A stretch of 64,000 bases of DNA from Aquificota bacterium (GTDB lineage: Bacteria > Aquificota > Aquificia > Aquificales > Aquificaceae), in assembly GCA_030549905.1 (NCBI GenBank), contig JAUQQK010000006.1, positions 39,342-103,341 on the forward strand, in the 5' to 3' direction. The position numbers and the translations under genes are program-made. Positions 27,234 through 36,157 of the stretch are shown here, in pieces. Numbering within the stretch: the first letter of the stretch is position 1; the number at the start of each line of letters is the position of its first letter. The notes under the pieces are model-generated. The model did no database searches. It was not told the origin of the DNA and worked only from the letters and a program-made list of their open reading frames with translations.

Positions 27234-28098
27234 CGCCAACCACCAGGTTTATGAGCTTGTTCTTCACATAAACCACCTTTTTAACCTGCTTACCGTCCAG
27301 TAGCCTGGCAACCCTTGGGTCTTCAAGAGCTAACCTCTTTACCCTTTCCTCCTCTTCATCTAAAGGCACTCTTATGACTGCTCTGAGCTTACCATTTACC
27401 TGCACGGGAATCTCTATTTCCTCAGACTTGAGAGCCTCCTCATCAGGCTCTGGAAAACGGTGGTATATCATAAGCCCTTCCTTTCCAAGCCTGTGCCATA
27501 GCTCCTCGCATATGTGGGGCGCGAGAGGATAGAGCATAAAGAGGGTAAGCTCTAAGGCTTCCTTCAAAACCTTATAGTCTTCCTCCTCCTGCGGACTAAA
27601 GTCCTGAAGGGCGTTTACCAGCTCCATGATGCTGGCTATGGCGGTGTTAAAGGAAAGCTCCTGCATGTCCTCAAGGTATTTTTTCAAGGTCTGATGGGCT
27701 TTCCTCCTTATTTCCTTTGCCTGAGGTTTTAGGTTTTTGAAGTCCTTCGCTGAGTAGCTCAAAGGCTTTATTGTATCCAGGTGTTTAAAGAAAAGACTCC
27801 AGAGCCTTCTTAAAAACCTGTAGGCACCCTGCACTCCTTCTTCCGTCCACTCAAAGTCTTTCTCAACAGGTCCAGCAAAGAGGATATAGAGCCTGACCGT
27901 GTCCGCACCGTAGCGTTTGATGGCTTCCTCCGGGTCTACCGTGTTGCCCTTAGACTTGGACATTTTGGCAGGCTCTCCCACTACACCTTCTATTTTCTTC
28001 ACATAAGCTTCGTCAAAAAGTCCCAGCCTTTCCAGAAGAAGGCGAAAATTATCGCCCACGGAAAGTTTATTTTCTATGAGGAAGTCCTTTACCTTCAT
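27226..28098 (-). CDS. leuS: Leucyl-tRNA synthetase beta subunit (split LeuRS)
   Basis: A 290-residue protein matching only the C-terminal third of LeuRS: the KMSKSKGN signature at about residues 45-52, the anticodon-binding helical domain, and the C-terminal PVQVNGKLRAVIRVP domain. The HIGH half is absent. A heterodimeric LeuRS with a beta chain of this size is known from Aquifex; the alpha gene must lie elsewhere. The start is sound because the protein begins with a natural MKVKDFL and its -10 is 6 nt upstream. Confidence 0.95.
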   Translation of the reverse strand: MKVKDFLIENKLSVGDNFRLLLERLGLFDEAYVKKIEGVVGEPAKMSKSKGNTVDPEEAIKRYGADTVRLYILFAGPVEKDFEWTEEGVQGAYRFLRRLWSLFFKHLDTIKPLSYSAKDFKNLKPQAKEIRRKAHQTLKKYLEDMQELSFNTAIASIMELVNALQDFSPQEEEDYKVLKEALELTLFMLYPLAPHICEELWHRLGKEGLMIYHRFPEPDEEALKSEEIEIPVQVNGKLRAVIRVPLDEEEERVKRLALEDPRVARLLDGKQVKKVVYVKNKLINLVVGDG

Positions 28099-28100
28099 AA

Positions 28101-28110
28101 TAAAATATTA
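28101..28110. promoter_or_regulatory. Overlapping divergent -10 elements (leuS beta / thioredoxin-like)
   Basis: TAAAATATTA contains TAAAAT (rightward, 28101-28106) and, on the other strand, TAATAT (28110-28105) 6 nt from the leuS ATG. The rightward gene has a leader with GGAGG; the leftward one appears leaderless. Confidence 0.55.
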
Positions 28111-28127
28111 AACCAGAGGAGGTGGAT

Positions 28128-28457
28128 ATGTTTGAAGGCTTTGAAGAGTTAAGCGATAAGGACTTTTATGATAAGGCTATGGCAGGAGAAAAGCCTGCGG
28201 TGGTGCTTCTTACCACACCTAATAACCCGCAGAACACCGCCTTCTATGAAGCCCTCGTAAAGTATCAGAAGCTATACGGGGATAAGATAAACTTTTTCTG
28301 GCTTGATGTGAGCAAACACACAAGTGCGGAAGACCTTGGGGTTTTTAGCTATCCAACGGTTTTATACTTTAGGGATACGATGGAGCTGGACAGGCATGAT
28401 TACCTTCCTTCAGAGGAGGAGGTGGAAAGGGCTATAAGGAGGCTGCTGAGGTTATGA
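28128..28457 (+). CDS. Thioredoxin-fold protein without CxxC
   Basis: A 109-residue protein with a thioredoxin-like pattern (VVLLTT, INFFWLDVSKH, VFSYPTVLYF with cis-Pro), but the active-site position reads TPNNPQN with no cysteines, so it should not be redox active. The ATG at 28128 is preferred because GGAGG sits 6 nt upstream; the tracked GTG lies within that site. It overlaps the HIT gene start. Role unknown. Confidence 0.8.
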   Translation: MFEGFEELSDKDFYDKAMAGEKPAVVLLTTPNNPQNTAFYEALVKYQKLYGDKINFFWLDVSKHTSAEDLGVFSYPTVLYFRDTMELDRHDYLPSEEEVERAIRRLLRL

Positions 28458-28957
28458 AGATACTGTGGGCTCCATGGAGAAGCACCTATGTGGAAAAGGT
28501 GGACCAGCAGGAGGGCTGTTTTCTCTGTGGAGCAGTCCAGCAGCCTGAGGATAAGCTAAGAGAACACCTTGTCCTGCATATAGGCAGGAAAGCCTTTGTT
28601 ATATTCAACAAGTATCCTTACAATGCAGGACATCTTATGGTGGCTCCAAAGGAGCATATAGGGGACTTTGACCTGCTTGATGAGGAAACCACCCTTGAAA
28701 TACACAGGCTTACAAAAGCATGTCTTAAAGCTCTTAAAGAGGTTATAAAACCGCACGGCTTTAATCTGGGGTACAATCTGGGAAGACCGGCTGGTGCCGG
28801 GCTTGAAAGCCATCTACATCTTCACGTAGTGCCAAGATGGAACGGAGATACAAATTTTATGCCCACCATAGGCAACACAAAGGTAATATCTCAGGACCTT
28901 TTTGAGCTTTATGACCGCCTGAAGCCCGTCCTTGACAGGTTTGTAAATGCTTCTTGA
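28454..28957 (+). CDS. HIT-family hydrolase / AP4A phosphorylase-like
   Basis: Histidine-triad protein of 167 residues with the catalytic HLHLHVVPRW motif near residue 125, an NAGHLMVAPKEH segment, and a CFLC pair near residue 24 of the zinc-binding type seen in this subgroup. Likely cleaves dinucleoside polyphosphates or nucleotide conjugates. It overlaps both neighbours by a few bases, so it is within an operon. Confidence 0.9.
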   Translation: MKILWAPWRSTYVEKVDQQEGCFLCGAVQQPEDKLREHLVLHIGRKAFVIFNKYPYNAGHLMVAPKEHIGDFDLLDEETTLEIHRLTKACLKALKEVIKPHGFNLGYNLGRPAGAGLESHLHLHVVPRWNGDTNFMPTIGNTKVISQDLFELYDRLKPVLDRFVNAS

Positions 28958-29693
28958 GATAAAGGGTCTTAACCTCTGGTACGGAGACAGGCATGTGCTA
29001 AAGGATATAAACCTAACTCTTGACAGGGGAGAGGTGCTCTGTATAGTTGGAGAGTCTGGCTCTGGCAAAACCTCCATACTTTATTCCATACTTGGGCTTC
29101 TTCCAGAGATGGCAAGGCTTGAAGGCTCCATAAGGTTTATGGGCAAAGAGCTGGTAGGTTTAGCCGAGAGAGAATACAGAAGGCTCAGGGGAAGACATAT
29201 CTCTATGGTTTTTCAGGAGCCTTCCGTTTACCTTGACCCTCTGTTTAAGATAGGTGTGCAGGTGGAAGAAGCCTACAAGGCTCATTTCAGAGAGGGCGAT
29301 GCTAAAAGCAAAGCCTTGGAGGCTTTGAGAAGGGCTGGCATTCAGGAGGCGGAGCGTATCTACCAGAGTTATCCTCATCATCTTTCAGGTGGTCTAAAGC
29401 AGAGGGTCTGCATAGCCATCGCCACCATATGCGACCCAGAGCTCGTGCTTGCGGACGAACCCACCACAGCCCTTGATGTGTCCCTTCAGAGCCTGATACT
29501 ACAGCTATTCAGAGATATGAAAAAGGAAAACAGAAGCGTCATACTTGTGACGCACGACTTTGGCGTGGTGGCAGAGGTGGCAGACAGGGTGATAGTCCTA
29601 AAAGATGGTTGCATAGTAGAAGAGGGAGACGTCTATGAAATCTTTGACAAGCCCAAACACCCCTACACACAGGAACTGATAAGGGCTATTTAG
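28947..29693 (+). CDS. ABC transporter ATP-binding protein (DppD/OppD type)
   Basis: A 248-residue ATPase: Walker A GESGSGKTS near residues 37-45, a Q-loop in VFQEPSVYLDPL, signature HLSGGLKQR, Walker B LVLADEPT, and the C-terminal PKHPYTQEL motif of dipeptide/nickel importers. No permease or binding-protein gene is adjacent, so its partners must lie elsewhere. Convergent with flgM. Confidence 0.92.
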   Translation: MLLEIKGLNLWYGDRHVLKDINLTLDRGEVLCIVGESGSGKTSILYSILGLLPEMARLEGSIRFMGKELVGLAEREYRRLRGRHISMVFQEPSVYLDPLFKIGVQVEEAYKAHFREGDAKSKALEALRRAGIQEAERIYQSYPHHLSGGLKQRVCIAIATICDPELVLADEPTTALDVSLQSLILQLFRDMKKENRSVILVTHDFGVVAEVADRVIVLKDGCIVEEGDVYEIFDKPKHPYTQELIRAI

Positions 29694-29946
29694 AGGACAG
29701 GTATTTTTCAATGCCCTGCAAGACCTTCTCCGGAGAAACCTCGTAGGTGCCCTTTGCAAGCTCCCTCTTTATCCTTTCCACCTTTTGCGAAAGGTCTTCA
29801 TAGCTTACTTCCTGACTCCCCTTCAGAGCTTCAGAAAGTTCCACTTTAACCTCTTGCGACTCTCTCTCCCTAACTTCCTTTTTCCTCTTTTCCTCTACTT
29901 CTACAAGATAGGCTGTTATCCTCTGTAGCTCTATCCTATCAACCAT
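29686..29946 (-). CDS. flgM: Anti-sigma-28 factor FlgM
   Basis: An 86-residue, highly charged protein. The C-terminal half (VERIKRELAKGTYEVSPEKVLQGIEKYL) matches the FlgM sigma-28-binding domain; the N-terminal half is low-complexity and probably disordered. It holds FliA inactive until the hook is finished. It is preceded by a sigma-28-like promoter that would place it under its own target, a classic feedback. Flagellar genes elsewhere in the window are flgF, flgK and flgL. Confidence 0.87.
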   Translation of the reverse strand: MVDRIELQRITAYLVEVEEKRKKEVRERESQEVKVELSEALKGSQEVSYEDLSQKVERIKRELAKGTYEVSPEKVLQGIEKYLSSK

Positions 29947-29954
29947 GTATATTA

Positions 29955-29981
29955 TTATCGGACAAATTTAAAGTTTTTTCA
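29955..29981 (-). promoter_or_regulatory. Sigma-28 (FliA) promoter for flgM
   Basis: On the minus strand TGAA, 15 bp and TCCGATAA match the FliA consensus TAAA-N15-GCCGATAA at 10 of 12 positions. The -10 ends 8 nt before the flgM ATG. It overlaps the 3' end of the upstream gene. Confidence 0.65.
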
Positions 29982-30726
29982 CCCCCACTACCTCCCCAAG
30001 GCTAACCTTGAGGACTTCCCTTGCGTTGCCAAGAGGTACCACAAGCTCCATAAATCCAAAGCTACCGCAAAGAAGGGCAGGCTTTCCCCTTTCACCTTTT
30101 AAGAAGTAGGATATGACGGGAAGCTCCTGACCCCTGAAGTATGCTACCGAATACTCTCCACAGGGTATGTTGGTTATGCAGTTGCCAAAGCGGTCAAAGT
30201 AAAGGACCCTGCCCCATATTTCCTCACCCCTATCTTCTGGCTCTACCCAATTTAGAGAAAAGGAATACTCCACAGGACTTCCCACCTTCTCTAAAGGCAC
30301 GCCCCTGCTAAGCCATCCTGCAGCTGGTGCAAATACGTCCCTTCCATGAAAAGTCTGGTTCACCCTTGGCAGTGTAAAGTTCTCTATCCTGTGGGCCTTC
30401 GGCTTACATCTTGTGTCTTTGATGGCAAGGTCAAATATGCCGTTCATGGGACCCACAAAGAAGTAGCCTCCGCCTTCTATGACCACAGGAAGCCTTTCAG
30501 AACCAACACCGGGGTCCACCACGCAGAGAAAAATAGTCCCTTTGGGAAAGTATTTAAAGTGAGCCTTCAAAAGGAGAGCTCCTTCTAACACATTAAAAGG
30601 TTCCACCTCATGACTTATATCTACAAGCTGAACCTCCGGGTTTATGGAAAGGATAACCCCCTTCATGGCACCCACAAAGCCATCTTTCGTGCCAAAGTCG
30701 GTAAGGATTGCCACGACCCTCCTCAT
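29968..30726 (-). CDS. SAM hydroxide adenosyltransferase (DUF62 family)
   Basis: A 252-residue protein that splits S-adenosylmethionine to adenosine and methionine in characterised relatives. It opens with the family signature LTDFGTKDGFVGAMKGVI and holds the VDPGVGSERLP and GPMNGIFDLA motifs and the NQTFHGRDVFAPAAGWLS active-site region. It is divergent from a DUF2892 gene, with a shared -10 region and only 8 nt from -10 to ATG. Confidence 0.92.
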   Translation of the reverse strand: MRRVVAILTDFGTKDGFVGAMKGVILSINPEVQLVDISHEVEPFNVLEGALLLKAHFKYFPKGTIFLCVVDPGVGSERLPVVIEGGGYFFVGPMNGIFDLAIKDTRCKPKAHRIENFTLPRVNQTFHGRDVFAPAAGWLSRGVPLEKVGSPVEYSFSLNWVEPEDRGEEIWGRVLYFDRFGNCITNIPCGEYSVAYFRGQELPVISYFLKGERGKPALLCGSFGFMELVVPLGNAREVLKVSLGEVVGVKKL

Positions 30727-30730
30727 GGCT

Positions 30731-30740
30731 TATCATTTTA
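30731..30740. promoter_or_regulatory. Overlapping divergent -10 elements (DUF62 / DUF2892)
   Basis: TATCATTTTA gives TATCAT rightward (30731-30736), ahead of an AAAGGAGG site, and TAAAAT leftward (30740-30735) 8 nt from the DUF62 ATG with no ribosome site. Confidence 0.5.
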
Positions 30741-30759
30741 TTCAAAGGAGGTGCAGAAA

Positions 30760-30945
30760 ATGGAAAAGAACATGGCGGTTTGGGACAGGGCGGTAAGGTT
30801 CATCTTGGGGCTTGTTTTCCTCTACCTTGCCTACACAAAGGGTGGTACATGGTGGATACTTGGCATACTGGGCATCGTATTTATAGGCACATCCGCCATT
30901 GGCTTTTGTCCTCTCTATAGGGTGGTGGGCATAAAAACTGGTTGA
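30760..30945 (+). CDS. DUF2892 small inner-membrane protein
   Basis: A 61-residue protein starting MEKNMAVWDRAVRF with two hydrophobic spans (ILGLVFLYLAYT and WILGILGIVFIGTSAIG) and a terminal FCPLYRVVGI motif, the typical DUF2892 (YgaP membrane-domain) layout. AAGGAGG precedes this ATG; the longer tracked ORF runs back through the promoter. Family members often accompany rhodaneses; function here unknown. It couples to ruvX through TTGA. Confidence 0.88.
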   Translation: MEKNMAVWDRAVRFILGLVFLYLAYTKGGTWWILGILGIVFIGTSAIGFCPLYRVVGIKTG

Positions 30946-31346
30946 AGGTTTTAGCGGTAGACTACGGCACAAAGTATATAGGTCTTGCCTTTGGGGATAC
31001 GAACCTAAGGATTGCGGTGCCCTTGTATGCTGTTAAAAACGACGGTGAGGGGGCTTTTAAAAGGATAGCTCGGGAGGTAGAGGAGAGAAATGTATCACTG
31101 ATAATTGTAGGTCTTCCTCTTACCCCTTCCGGAAGGGAAGGTCAGAGGGCTGTGGAGGTAAGGTCTTTTGTTGAAAGGATAAGGGAATACGTGCCTGAGC
31201 ATGTGGAACTTCTTCTCTGGGATGAGCGATATACAACGCAGGAAGCAGAAAGGCTAATCATGGAGATGGGCTGGAAGAAAAGAAAAGAGCTTAAGGATAG
31301 CCTGTCCGCCTATGTGATGCTTCTTGAGTATATTGAAAATATCTGA
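30942..31346 (+). CDS. ruvX: RuvX/YqgF-family pre-16S rRNA nuclease
   Basis: RNase H-fold protein of 134 residues with VDYGTKYIGLAFGD at the N-terminus, IVGLPLTPSGREG in the middle, and LWDERYTTQEAE near residue 100, the conserved YqgF motifs. Acts in 16S rRNA 5' maturation in E. coli. The start is a TTG overlapping the previous stop. It is followed directly by mltG, a very common pairing. Confidence 0.93.
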   Translation: MKVLAVDYGTKYIGLAFGDTNLRIAVPLYAVKNDGEGAFKRIAREVEERNVSLIIVGLPLTPSGREGQRAVEVRSFVERIREYVPEHVELLLWDERYTTQEAERLIMEMGWKKRKELKDSLSAYVMLLEYIENI

Positions 31347-32317
31347 TGGGGCGTCTAAGGTTTTTTATACCATTGTTTTTGGTTCTCTCCTTTTTTATAT
31401 ATACCTTTCTGCCTGTAAAGGTTAATAAAAAGACAGTGGAGATAGAATACGGTACGCCCACGGTGGATATGGCTGTGAAACTTTATAAGGAAGGGCTACT
31501 GAGGAACCCCGCCTCCTTTTTATTTATTCACAGCTTCATGCGTAGTAAGCTAGAGGCTGGTGAGTATGAGTTTGACGGCATTGTTTATCCGTGGCATGTT
31601 TATGAAAAGATAAGCAAGGGACTTAAAAAGCTACATATAATAACAGTTCCCGAGGGCTATGACCTGTATGATATAGCCAGACTGCTGGAAGATAATGGAA
31701 TCTGTTCAGCAGAAGACTTTTTAAAGTATGCCAGCTCCGTAGAAACTGCAAGAAAGTATGGGCTAAAAACGCACACCATGGAAGGCTTTTTGTTCCCGGA
31801 TACCTACTATTTTTCCAAAAACACACATCCTCTGAGGGTTATAGACATGATGTATAAAAACTTTTTGAAAAGGACAGAGGAGCTGAGGGAGAAGCTGAAG
31901 GAGAAGGACATGAGCCTTGAGGAATGGGTAATAATAGCATCCATGATAGAAAAGGAAACCTCAAAACCCGAAGAAAAGCCTATGGTCTCCGCAGTTATTC
32001 ACAACAGGCTTAAAAAAGGCATGAAGCTACAGATTGACCCAACGGTTATATACGCCCTTAAGCGGAAGGGACAGTGGAAGGGGGAAAGGCTTCTCTACAA
32101 GGACTTGAGTGTGGAAGACCCATACAACACCTATCTCTTTTACGGGCTTCCACCTTCACCCATATGCAACCCCGGGCTTGATTCATTAAAGTCCGCCCTG
32201 GAGCCTGCAAAGGTAAATTATCTGTACTTTGTGGCGGACGGCACAGGAGGGCATTACTTCAGTACCACCTTGAGGGAGCATAACCTTATGGTAAGAAGGT
32301 ATAGGGATGCAAGATAG
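31346..32317 (+). CDS. mltG: Endolytic murein transglycosylase MltG
   Basis: Membrane-anchored glycan cleaver of 323 residues. It has one N-terminal transmembrane helix (FFIPLFLVLSFFIYTFL), a LysM-like segment, and the catalytic domain with EGFLFPDTYYF, ASMIEKET (catalytic Glu) and the LPPSPICNPGLDSLKSAL motif. It limits growing glycan strand length. It overlaps ruvX by 1 nt and the next gene by 11 nt. Confidence 0.95.
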   Translation: MGRLRFFIPLFLVLSFFIYTFLPVKVNKKTVEIEYGTPTVDMAVKLYKEGLLRNPASFLFIHSFMRSKLEAGEYEFDGIVYPWHVYEKISKGLKKLHIITVPEGYDLYDIARLLEDNGICSAEDFLKYASSVETARKYGLKTHTMEGFLFPDTYYFSKNTHPLRVIDMMYKNFLKRTEELREKLKEKDMSLEEWVIIASMIEKETSKPEEKPMVSAVIHNRLKKGMKLQIDPTVIYALKRKGQWKGERLLYKDLSVEDPYNTYLFYGLPPSPICNPGLDSLKSALEPAKVNYLYFVADGTGGHYFSTTLREHNLMVRRYRDAR

Positions 32318-32819
32318 GTTTATATACATAGCAGGCTTTGGTGTGGAAAAAAGGCTTCTTTTCGCCACCGCAAAAAATGTAAAGGAGGTCTTCGGGTATG
32401 AAACGCGGGTGTCTCATATAAGTTTGCCTCCGAAGCTGGGCTATAATGCTATGAGGGGGCAGTATAGGGGTGAAGAGGTGCTTGGCTACCTTTCAAGGAT
32501 ATATTACCCGAACATGCTTAAACTTGTAGCCCTGATAGCCTACGACCTTTACGAGGAAGGTCTCAACTTCATATTCGGACTTGCCCAGCTTGGAGGCTCC
32601 TGCGCTGTAGTTAGCACCTACAGGCTAAAGGATACGAGGGAAGAAGTTTTCTTGGAACGTGTCCTTAAGGAGACAAACCACGAGCTTGGTCATACCTTTG
32701 GGCTTATGCACTGCAGAGACAGCCGGTGTGTTATGAGCTTTTCAAACAGCCTTTTAGATGTAGATGCTAAAAGCAGGTTTTTCTGTGAAAGTTGCATTAA
32801 AATATTACCAAAACCTTAA
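32307..32819 (+). CDS. amzA: Archaemetzincin-type zinc metalloprotease
   Basis: A 170-residue protein with [13 protein letters not shown], the extended HExxHxxGxxH zinc motif followed by Cys, then CVMSFSNS and FCESC, whose cysteines build the second zinc site of archaemetzincins. Mainly archaeal, found in scattered bacteria. Protease activity is reported for few members and the substrate is unknown. It precedes atpA by 11 nt. Confidence 0.92.
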   Translation: MQDRFIYIAGFGVEKRLLFATAKNVKEVFGYETRVSHISLPPKLGYNAMRGQYRGEEVLGYLSRIYYPNMLKLVALIAYDLYEEGLNFIFGLAQLGGSCAVVSTYRLKDTREEVFLERVLKETNHELGHTFGLMHCRDSRCVMSFSNSLLDVDAKSRFFCESCIKILPKP

Positions 32820-32830
32820 GGAGGTTTGTT

Positions 32831-34342
32831 ATGGCAACCATAACCTATGAGGAAGCTCTTCAACTTCTCAAAGAACAGATAAAGGGCTTTGAAGCAAGCG
32901 CCAAGATGGAAGAGGTGGGTGTGGTTTATTATGTGGGCGACGGTGTAGCAAGAGCTTATGGACTTGAAAATGTGATGGCTAATGAGCTTGTGGAGTTTGA
33001 AGGTGGTACTATGGGTCTTGCCTTCAACCTTGAGGAGGACAATGTGGGTATTATCGTGCTTGGTAGTGAGAGCGGAATAAGGGAAGGCTCCATAGTTAGA
33101 AGAACGGGTAGAATACTTGACGCTCCCGTGGGTGAGGGTCTCATTGGCAGGGTCATAGACCCGCTTGGAAACCCCCTTGATGGAAAGGGTCCAGTGCAGT
33201 ATGAATACAGGTCTCCTGTGGAAAAGATAGCACCGGGTGTGGTAAAGCGTAAATCCGTGCATGAGCCACTTCAGACTGGTATAAAGGCAATAGACGCCAT
33301 GATTCCCATAGGGAGGGGTCAGCGTGAGCTGATAATAGGAGACCGTTCCACCGGTAAAACCACCATATGCATAGACACTATACTGAACCAGAAGGACACG
33401 GATGTCTATTGCATATACGTGGCTATAGGTCAGAAACGTTCTACCACCGCAAGGATAATTGAACTTCTTGAGCGTAGCGGTGCAATGGAATATACCTGTG
33501 TGGTGGTGGCTTCCGCCACAGACCCCGCATCGCTTCAATACCTTGCACCCTTTGTGGGATGCACCATAGGTGAGTATTTCAGAGATAACGGAAAGCATGC
33601 CCTCATCATATACGACGACCTTTCAAAACATGCAGAAGCCTACAGACAGCTATCCCTTCTCATGAGAAGACCACCCGGCAGGGAAGCCTATCCCGGAGAT
33701 GTTTTTTATCTTCACTCAAGGCTCTTGGAGCGCGCAGCAAAGCTAAACGACGAGCTTGGTGCTGGCTCACTTACCGCCCTACCCATCATTGAAACAAAGG
33801 CAGGAGACGTGGCAGCCTACATCCCCACCAACGTGATTTCCATAACGGACGGTCAGATATACCTTGAGCCGGACCTCTTTAACAAGGGTATAAGACCCGC
33901 CATAAACGTAGGTCTGTCCGTCTCAAGGGTTGGTGGTGCAGCGCAGATAAAGGCTATGAAGCAGGTGGCAGGAACCCTGAGGCTTGAGCTGGCACAGTTC
34001 AGAGAGCTGGAGGCTTTCGTTCAGTTTGCCTCCGAGCTTGACAAGGCAACCCAGCAGACCATAAACAGGGGTCTAAGGCTTGTGGAGCTTCTCAAGCAGG
34101 AACCCTACAGCCCCATACCCGTCGAAAAGCAAATAATAGCCATATACGCAGGAACGGGTGGATACCTTGATGACCTGCCAGTAGAATCTGTTAGAAAGTT
34201 TGAGAAGGAGCTTTATGCATACCTTGACAGGGAAAAGCCTGAACTTTTAAAGGAGATAAGAGAAAAGAAAGCCCTTGACGACCAGCTTAAGGCTAAGATA
34301 GATTCCGCTCTCAAGGACTTCAAGTCTAAATTCATACCTTGA
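32831..34342 (+). CDS. atpA: F1Fo ATP synthase subunit alpha
   Basis: Regulatory nucleotide-binding subunit of F1, 503 residues, with P-loop GDRSTGKTT near residue 170 and the C-terminal helical bundle. It is isolated from the other ATP synthase genes, lying between an archaemetzincin and a DUF72 gene. AAGGAGG precedes the ATG. Long antisense ORFs over it (for example 32816-33598) are shadows of its regular codon pattern. Confidence 0.98.
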   Translation: MATITYEEALQLLKEQIKGFEASAKMEEVGVVYYVGDGVARAYGLENVMANELVEFEGGTMGLAFNLEEDNVGIIVLGSESGIREGSIVRRTGRILDAPVGEGLIGRVIDPLGNPLDGKGPVQYEYRSPVEKIAPGVVKRKSVHEPLQTGIKAIDAMIPIGRGQRELIIGDRSTGKTTICIDTILNQKDTDVYCIYVAIGQKRSTTARIIELLERSGAMEYTCVVVASATDPASLQYLAPFVGCTIGEYFRDNGKHALIIYDDLSKHAEAYRQLSLLMRRPPGREAYPGDVFYLHSRLLERAAKLNDELGAGSLTALPIIETKAGDVAAYIPTNVISITDGQIYLEPDLFNKGIRPAINVGLSVSRVGGAAQIKAMKQVAGTLRLELAQFRELEAFVQFASELDKATQQTINRGLRLVELLKQEPYSPIPVEKQIIAIYAGTGGYLDDLPVESVRKFEKELYAYLDREKPELLKEIREKKALDDQLKAKIDSALKDFKSKFIP

Positions 34343-35130
34343 GGGTATATGTAGGCTGTAGTGGTTTTTTCTACAGGGACTGGGTGGGGGGTTTTTACCC
34401 CCCGAACATAAAAAGGGAGGATTTTATAAGGTTCTATGCCCAGCACTTTGAAGTGGTAGAAATAAACTCATCCTTTTATAACTTTCCCAGCAGAGGGACC
34501 ATAAAGAGCATGCTCTCAAGAACTTCAAGCCTTAAGTTTGCTTTCAAGGCTCACAGAGTCTTTACGCATTTCCGGAAGTATTCGCAGGAAGAAATAAAAA
34601 AATTTTTGCACGCTCTTGAGCCCGTCTTTGAAGAAGACAGGTTTATAGCCCTGCTTTTTCAATTTCCCGAAAGCTTTGGATATTCAGAGGAGCATTTAGA
34701 GTATTTAAAAGGGCTTGCAAGAGACTTTCGGGGTTATACAAAGGTGGTTGAGGTGAGAAACAGAAGCTTTAAGAAGGTGGATTTTTATACCTTCCTTGAA
34801 GAAGAGGGCTTTTCTTTGGTAAACACGGATGCTCCGAAGGGTGGAAGGTTTCTGGTAGGTCCCTGGGTAGGTGTGGGTGCTATTAACTATGTAAGGCTTC
34901 ATGGAAGGAACGCCGAAAGGTTATACGATTACCTTTACTCCCTTGAGGAGCTAAAGAAAATAAGAGACAGGATAAAAAGGCTCGGAAACAGAGACACTTA
35001 CATATTTTTTAACAACACGGTAAAGGCTCAAGCTGTGCTGAACGCCCTTCAGCTAAAGCTTCTCTTTGGTATAAGGGTGGATATACCCCAGAGCTTAGAA
35101 AGGTCTTTGAAGGAAAGGGAGTGGGAATGA
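34339..35130 (+). CDS. DUF72-family TIM-barrel protein
   Basis: A 263-residue protein opening [21 protein letters not shown], with [11 protein letters not shown] and [13 protein letters not shown], then VVEVRNRSF and YVRLHGRN, all DUF72 features. The function is not established. It starts with a TTG that overlaps the atpA stop, suggesting coupling. Confidence 0.9.
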   Translation: MRVYVGCSGFFYRDWVGGFYPPNIKREDFIRFYAQHFEVVEINSSFYNFPSRGTIKSMLSRTSSLKFAFKAHRVFTHFRKYSQEEIKKFLHALEPVFEEDRFIALLFQFPESFGYSEEHLEYLKGLARDFRGYTKVVEVRNRSFKKVDFYTFLEEEGFSLVNTDAPKGGRFLVGPWVGVGAINYVRLHGRNAERLYDYLYSLEELKKIRDRIKRLGNRDTYIFFNNTVKAQAVLNALQLKLLFGIRVDIPQSLERSLKEREWE

Positions 35131-35147
35131 CCACCATTAGTATATTA

Positions 35148-35175
35148 TTGTCAAATTTTCTCACAAGATTATATT
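35148..35175 (+). promoter_or_regulatory. Promoter for TPR-protein gene
   Basis: TTGTCA (35148-35153), 16 bp and TATATT (35170-35175), ending 7 nt before the ATG. No ribosome site in between, so a leaderless message is predicted. Confidence 0.6.
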
Positions 35176-35182
35176 AAAAACC

Positions 35183-35662
35183 ATGAGGGAAGTGAACAGA
35201 GATGCAAAAGAGCTTTTGGAGAAGGCTCTTGAGGCACATATGGCGGGAAACCTACAGCAGGCAATAGAACTATACAAGCAGTCTATAGACCTTCAACCCA
35301 CAGCGGAAGCCTATACCTACATGGGCTGGGCTTACAGTATGCTTGGAGACTTTGAAAAGGCTATAGAGCTATGCATGAAAGCCATTGAGCTTGACCCAGA
35401 CTTTGGAAACCCTTACAACGACATAGGCTCGTATCTCATAGCCCTCGGAAGGCTTGATGAGGCTGTTCCATGGCTCAAAAGGGCAATAACCGCCAGAAGA
35501 TATGAGCCAAGGCACTACCCCCATATGAATTTAGCAAGGGTTTACCTGTCTAAGGGTCTTTTCAAGGATGCCCTTCTTGAGCTGGAAAATGCCATAAGGC
35601 TGGCACCTGACTATAAACCAGCGCATGTACTTAGACACCAGATACTGGCTATGCTAAACTAA
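35183..35662 (+). CDS. Tetratricopeptide-repeat protein
   Basis: A 159-residue protein made almost wholly of TPR units, with AYTYMGWAYSMLGDFEKAIELCMKAIELDP as the clearest repeat and three to four repeats in all. No signal peptide, so cytoplasmic. It is presumably a protein-binding scaffold with unknown partners. It precedes smpB by 4 nt. Confidence 0.87.
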   Translation: MREVNRDAKELLEKALEAHMAGNLQQAIELYKQSIDLQPTAEAYTYMGWAYSMLGDFEKAIELCMKAIELDPDFGNPYNDIGSYLIALGRLDEAVPWLKRAITARRYEPRHYPHMNLARVYLSKGLFKDALLELENAIRLAPDYKPAHVLRHQILAMLN

Positions 35663-35666
35663 TTGC

Positions 35667-36143
35667 ATGCCAAAGGCAAGCGGAGAATATACGGTGGCTT
35701 ACAATAAGGAAGCAAAGGCAGAGTATGAAATCTTAGAAACTTATGAGGCTGGCATCGTGCTTGAGGGTCCAGAGGTCAAATCTCTGAGAAACAGGCAGAG
35801 CGTATCCTTCAAAGACAGCTTTGTAAGGATAGAAGACGGTGAAGCATGGCTTTATAACCTTTACATATCCCCCTATAAGTTTGCCACCATCAAGCCACCA
35901 GACCCTTTGAGGAAGAGAAAACTCCTGCTTCACAAGAGGGAAATCTTGAGGCTTATGGGAAAGGTGAAGGAAAAGGGCTACACCATAATACCCCTGAGGG
36001 TTTATTTCAAAAACGGCAAGGCTAAGGTGGAGATAGCTCTTGCTAAGGGTAAAAGGGTCCATGACAGGAGGGAAGAGCTGCGTCAGAGGGACCTTGAACG
36101 TCAGCTGAGAAGGGAATTGAAAGAGGGCAAGATAAAGCTATAA
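35667..36143 (+). CDS. smpB: SsrA-binding protein SmpB
   Basis: A 158-residue tmRNA partner in trans-translation. The oligonucleotide-binding core holds EAGIVLEGPEVKSLR, and the basic tail GKRVHDRREELRQRDLERQLRR is typical. Its stop overlaps the -10 of the downstream tRNA-Ser gene. The tmRNA gene is not in this window. Confidence 0.96.
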   Translation: MPKASGEYTVAYNKEAKAEYEILETYEAGIVLEGPEVKSLRNRQSVSFKDSFVRIEDGEAWLYNLYISPYKFATIKPPDPLRKRKLLLHKREILRLMGKVKEKGYTIIPLRVYFKNGKAKVEIALAKGKRVHDRREELRQRDLERQLRRELKEGKIKL

Positions 36144-36144
36144 T
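36139..36144 (+). promoter_or_regulatory. -10 element for tRNA-Ser
   Basis: TATAAT lies 13 nt before the mature tRNA-Ser 5' end and overlaps the smpB stop codon. Confidence 0.55.
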
Positions 36145-36157
36145 AATATCTCTGGCT

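Noticed and set aside
32816-33598. 260-codon antisense ORF over atpA
   Set aside because: Same kind of shadow; the sense strand encodes an unmistakable alpha subunit over the whole span.
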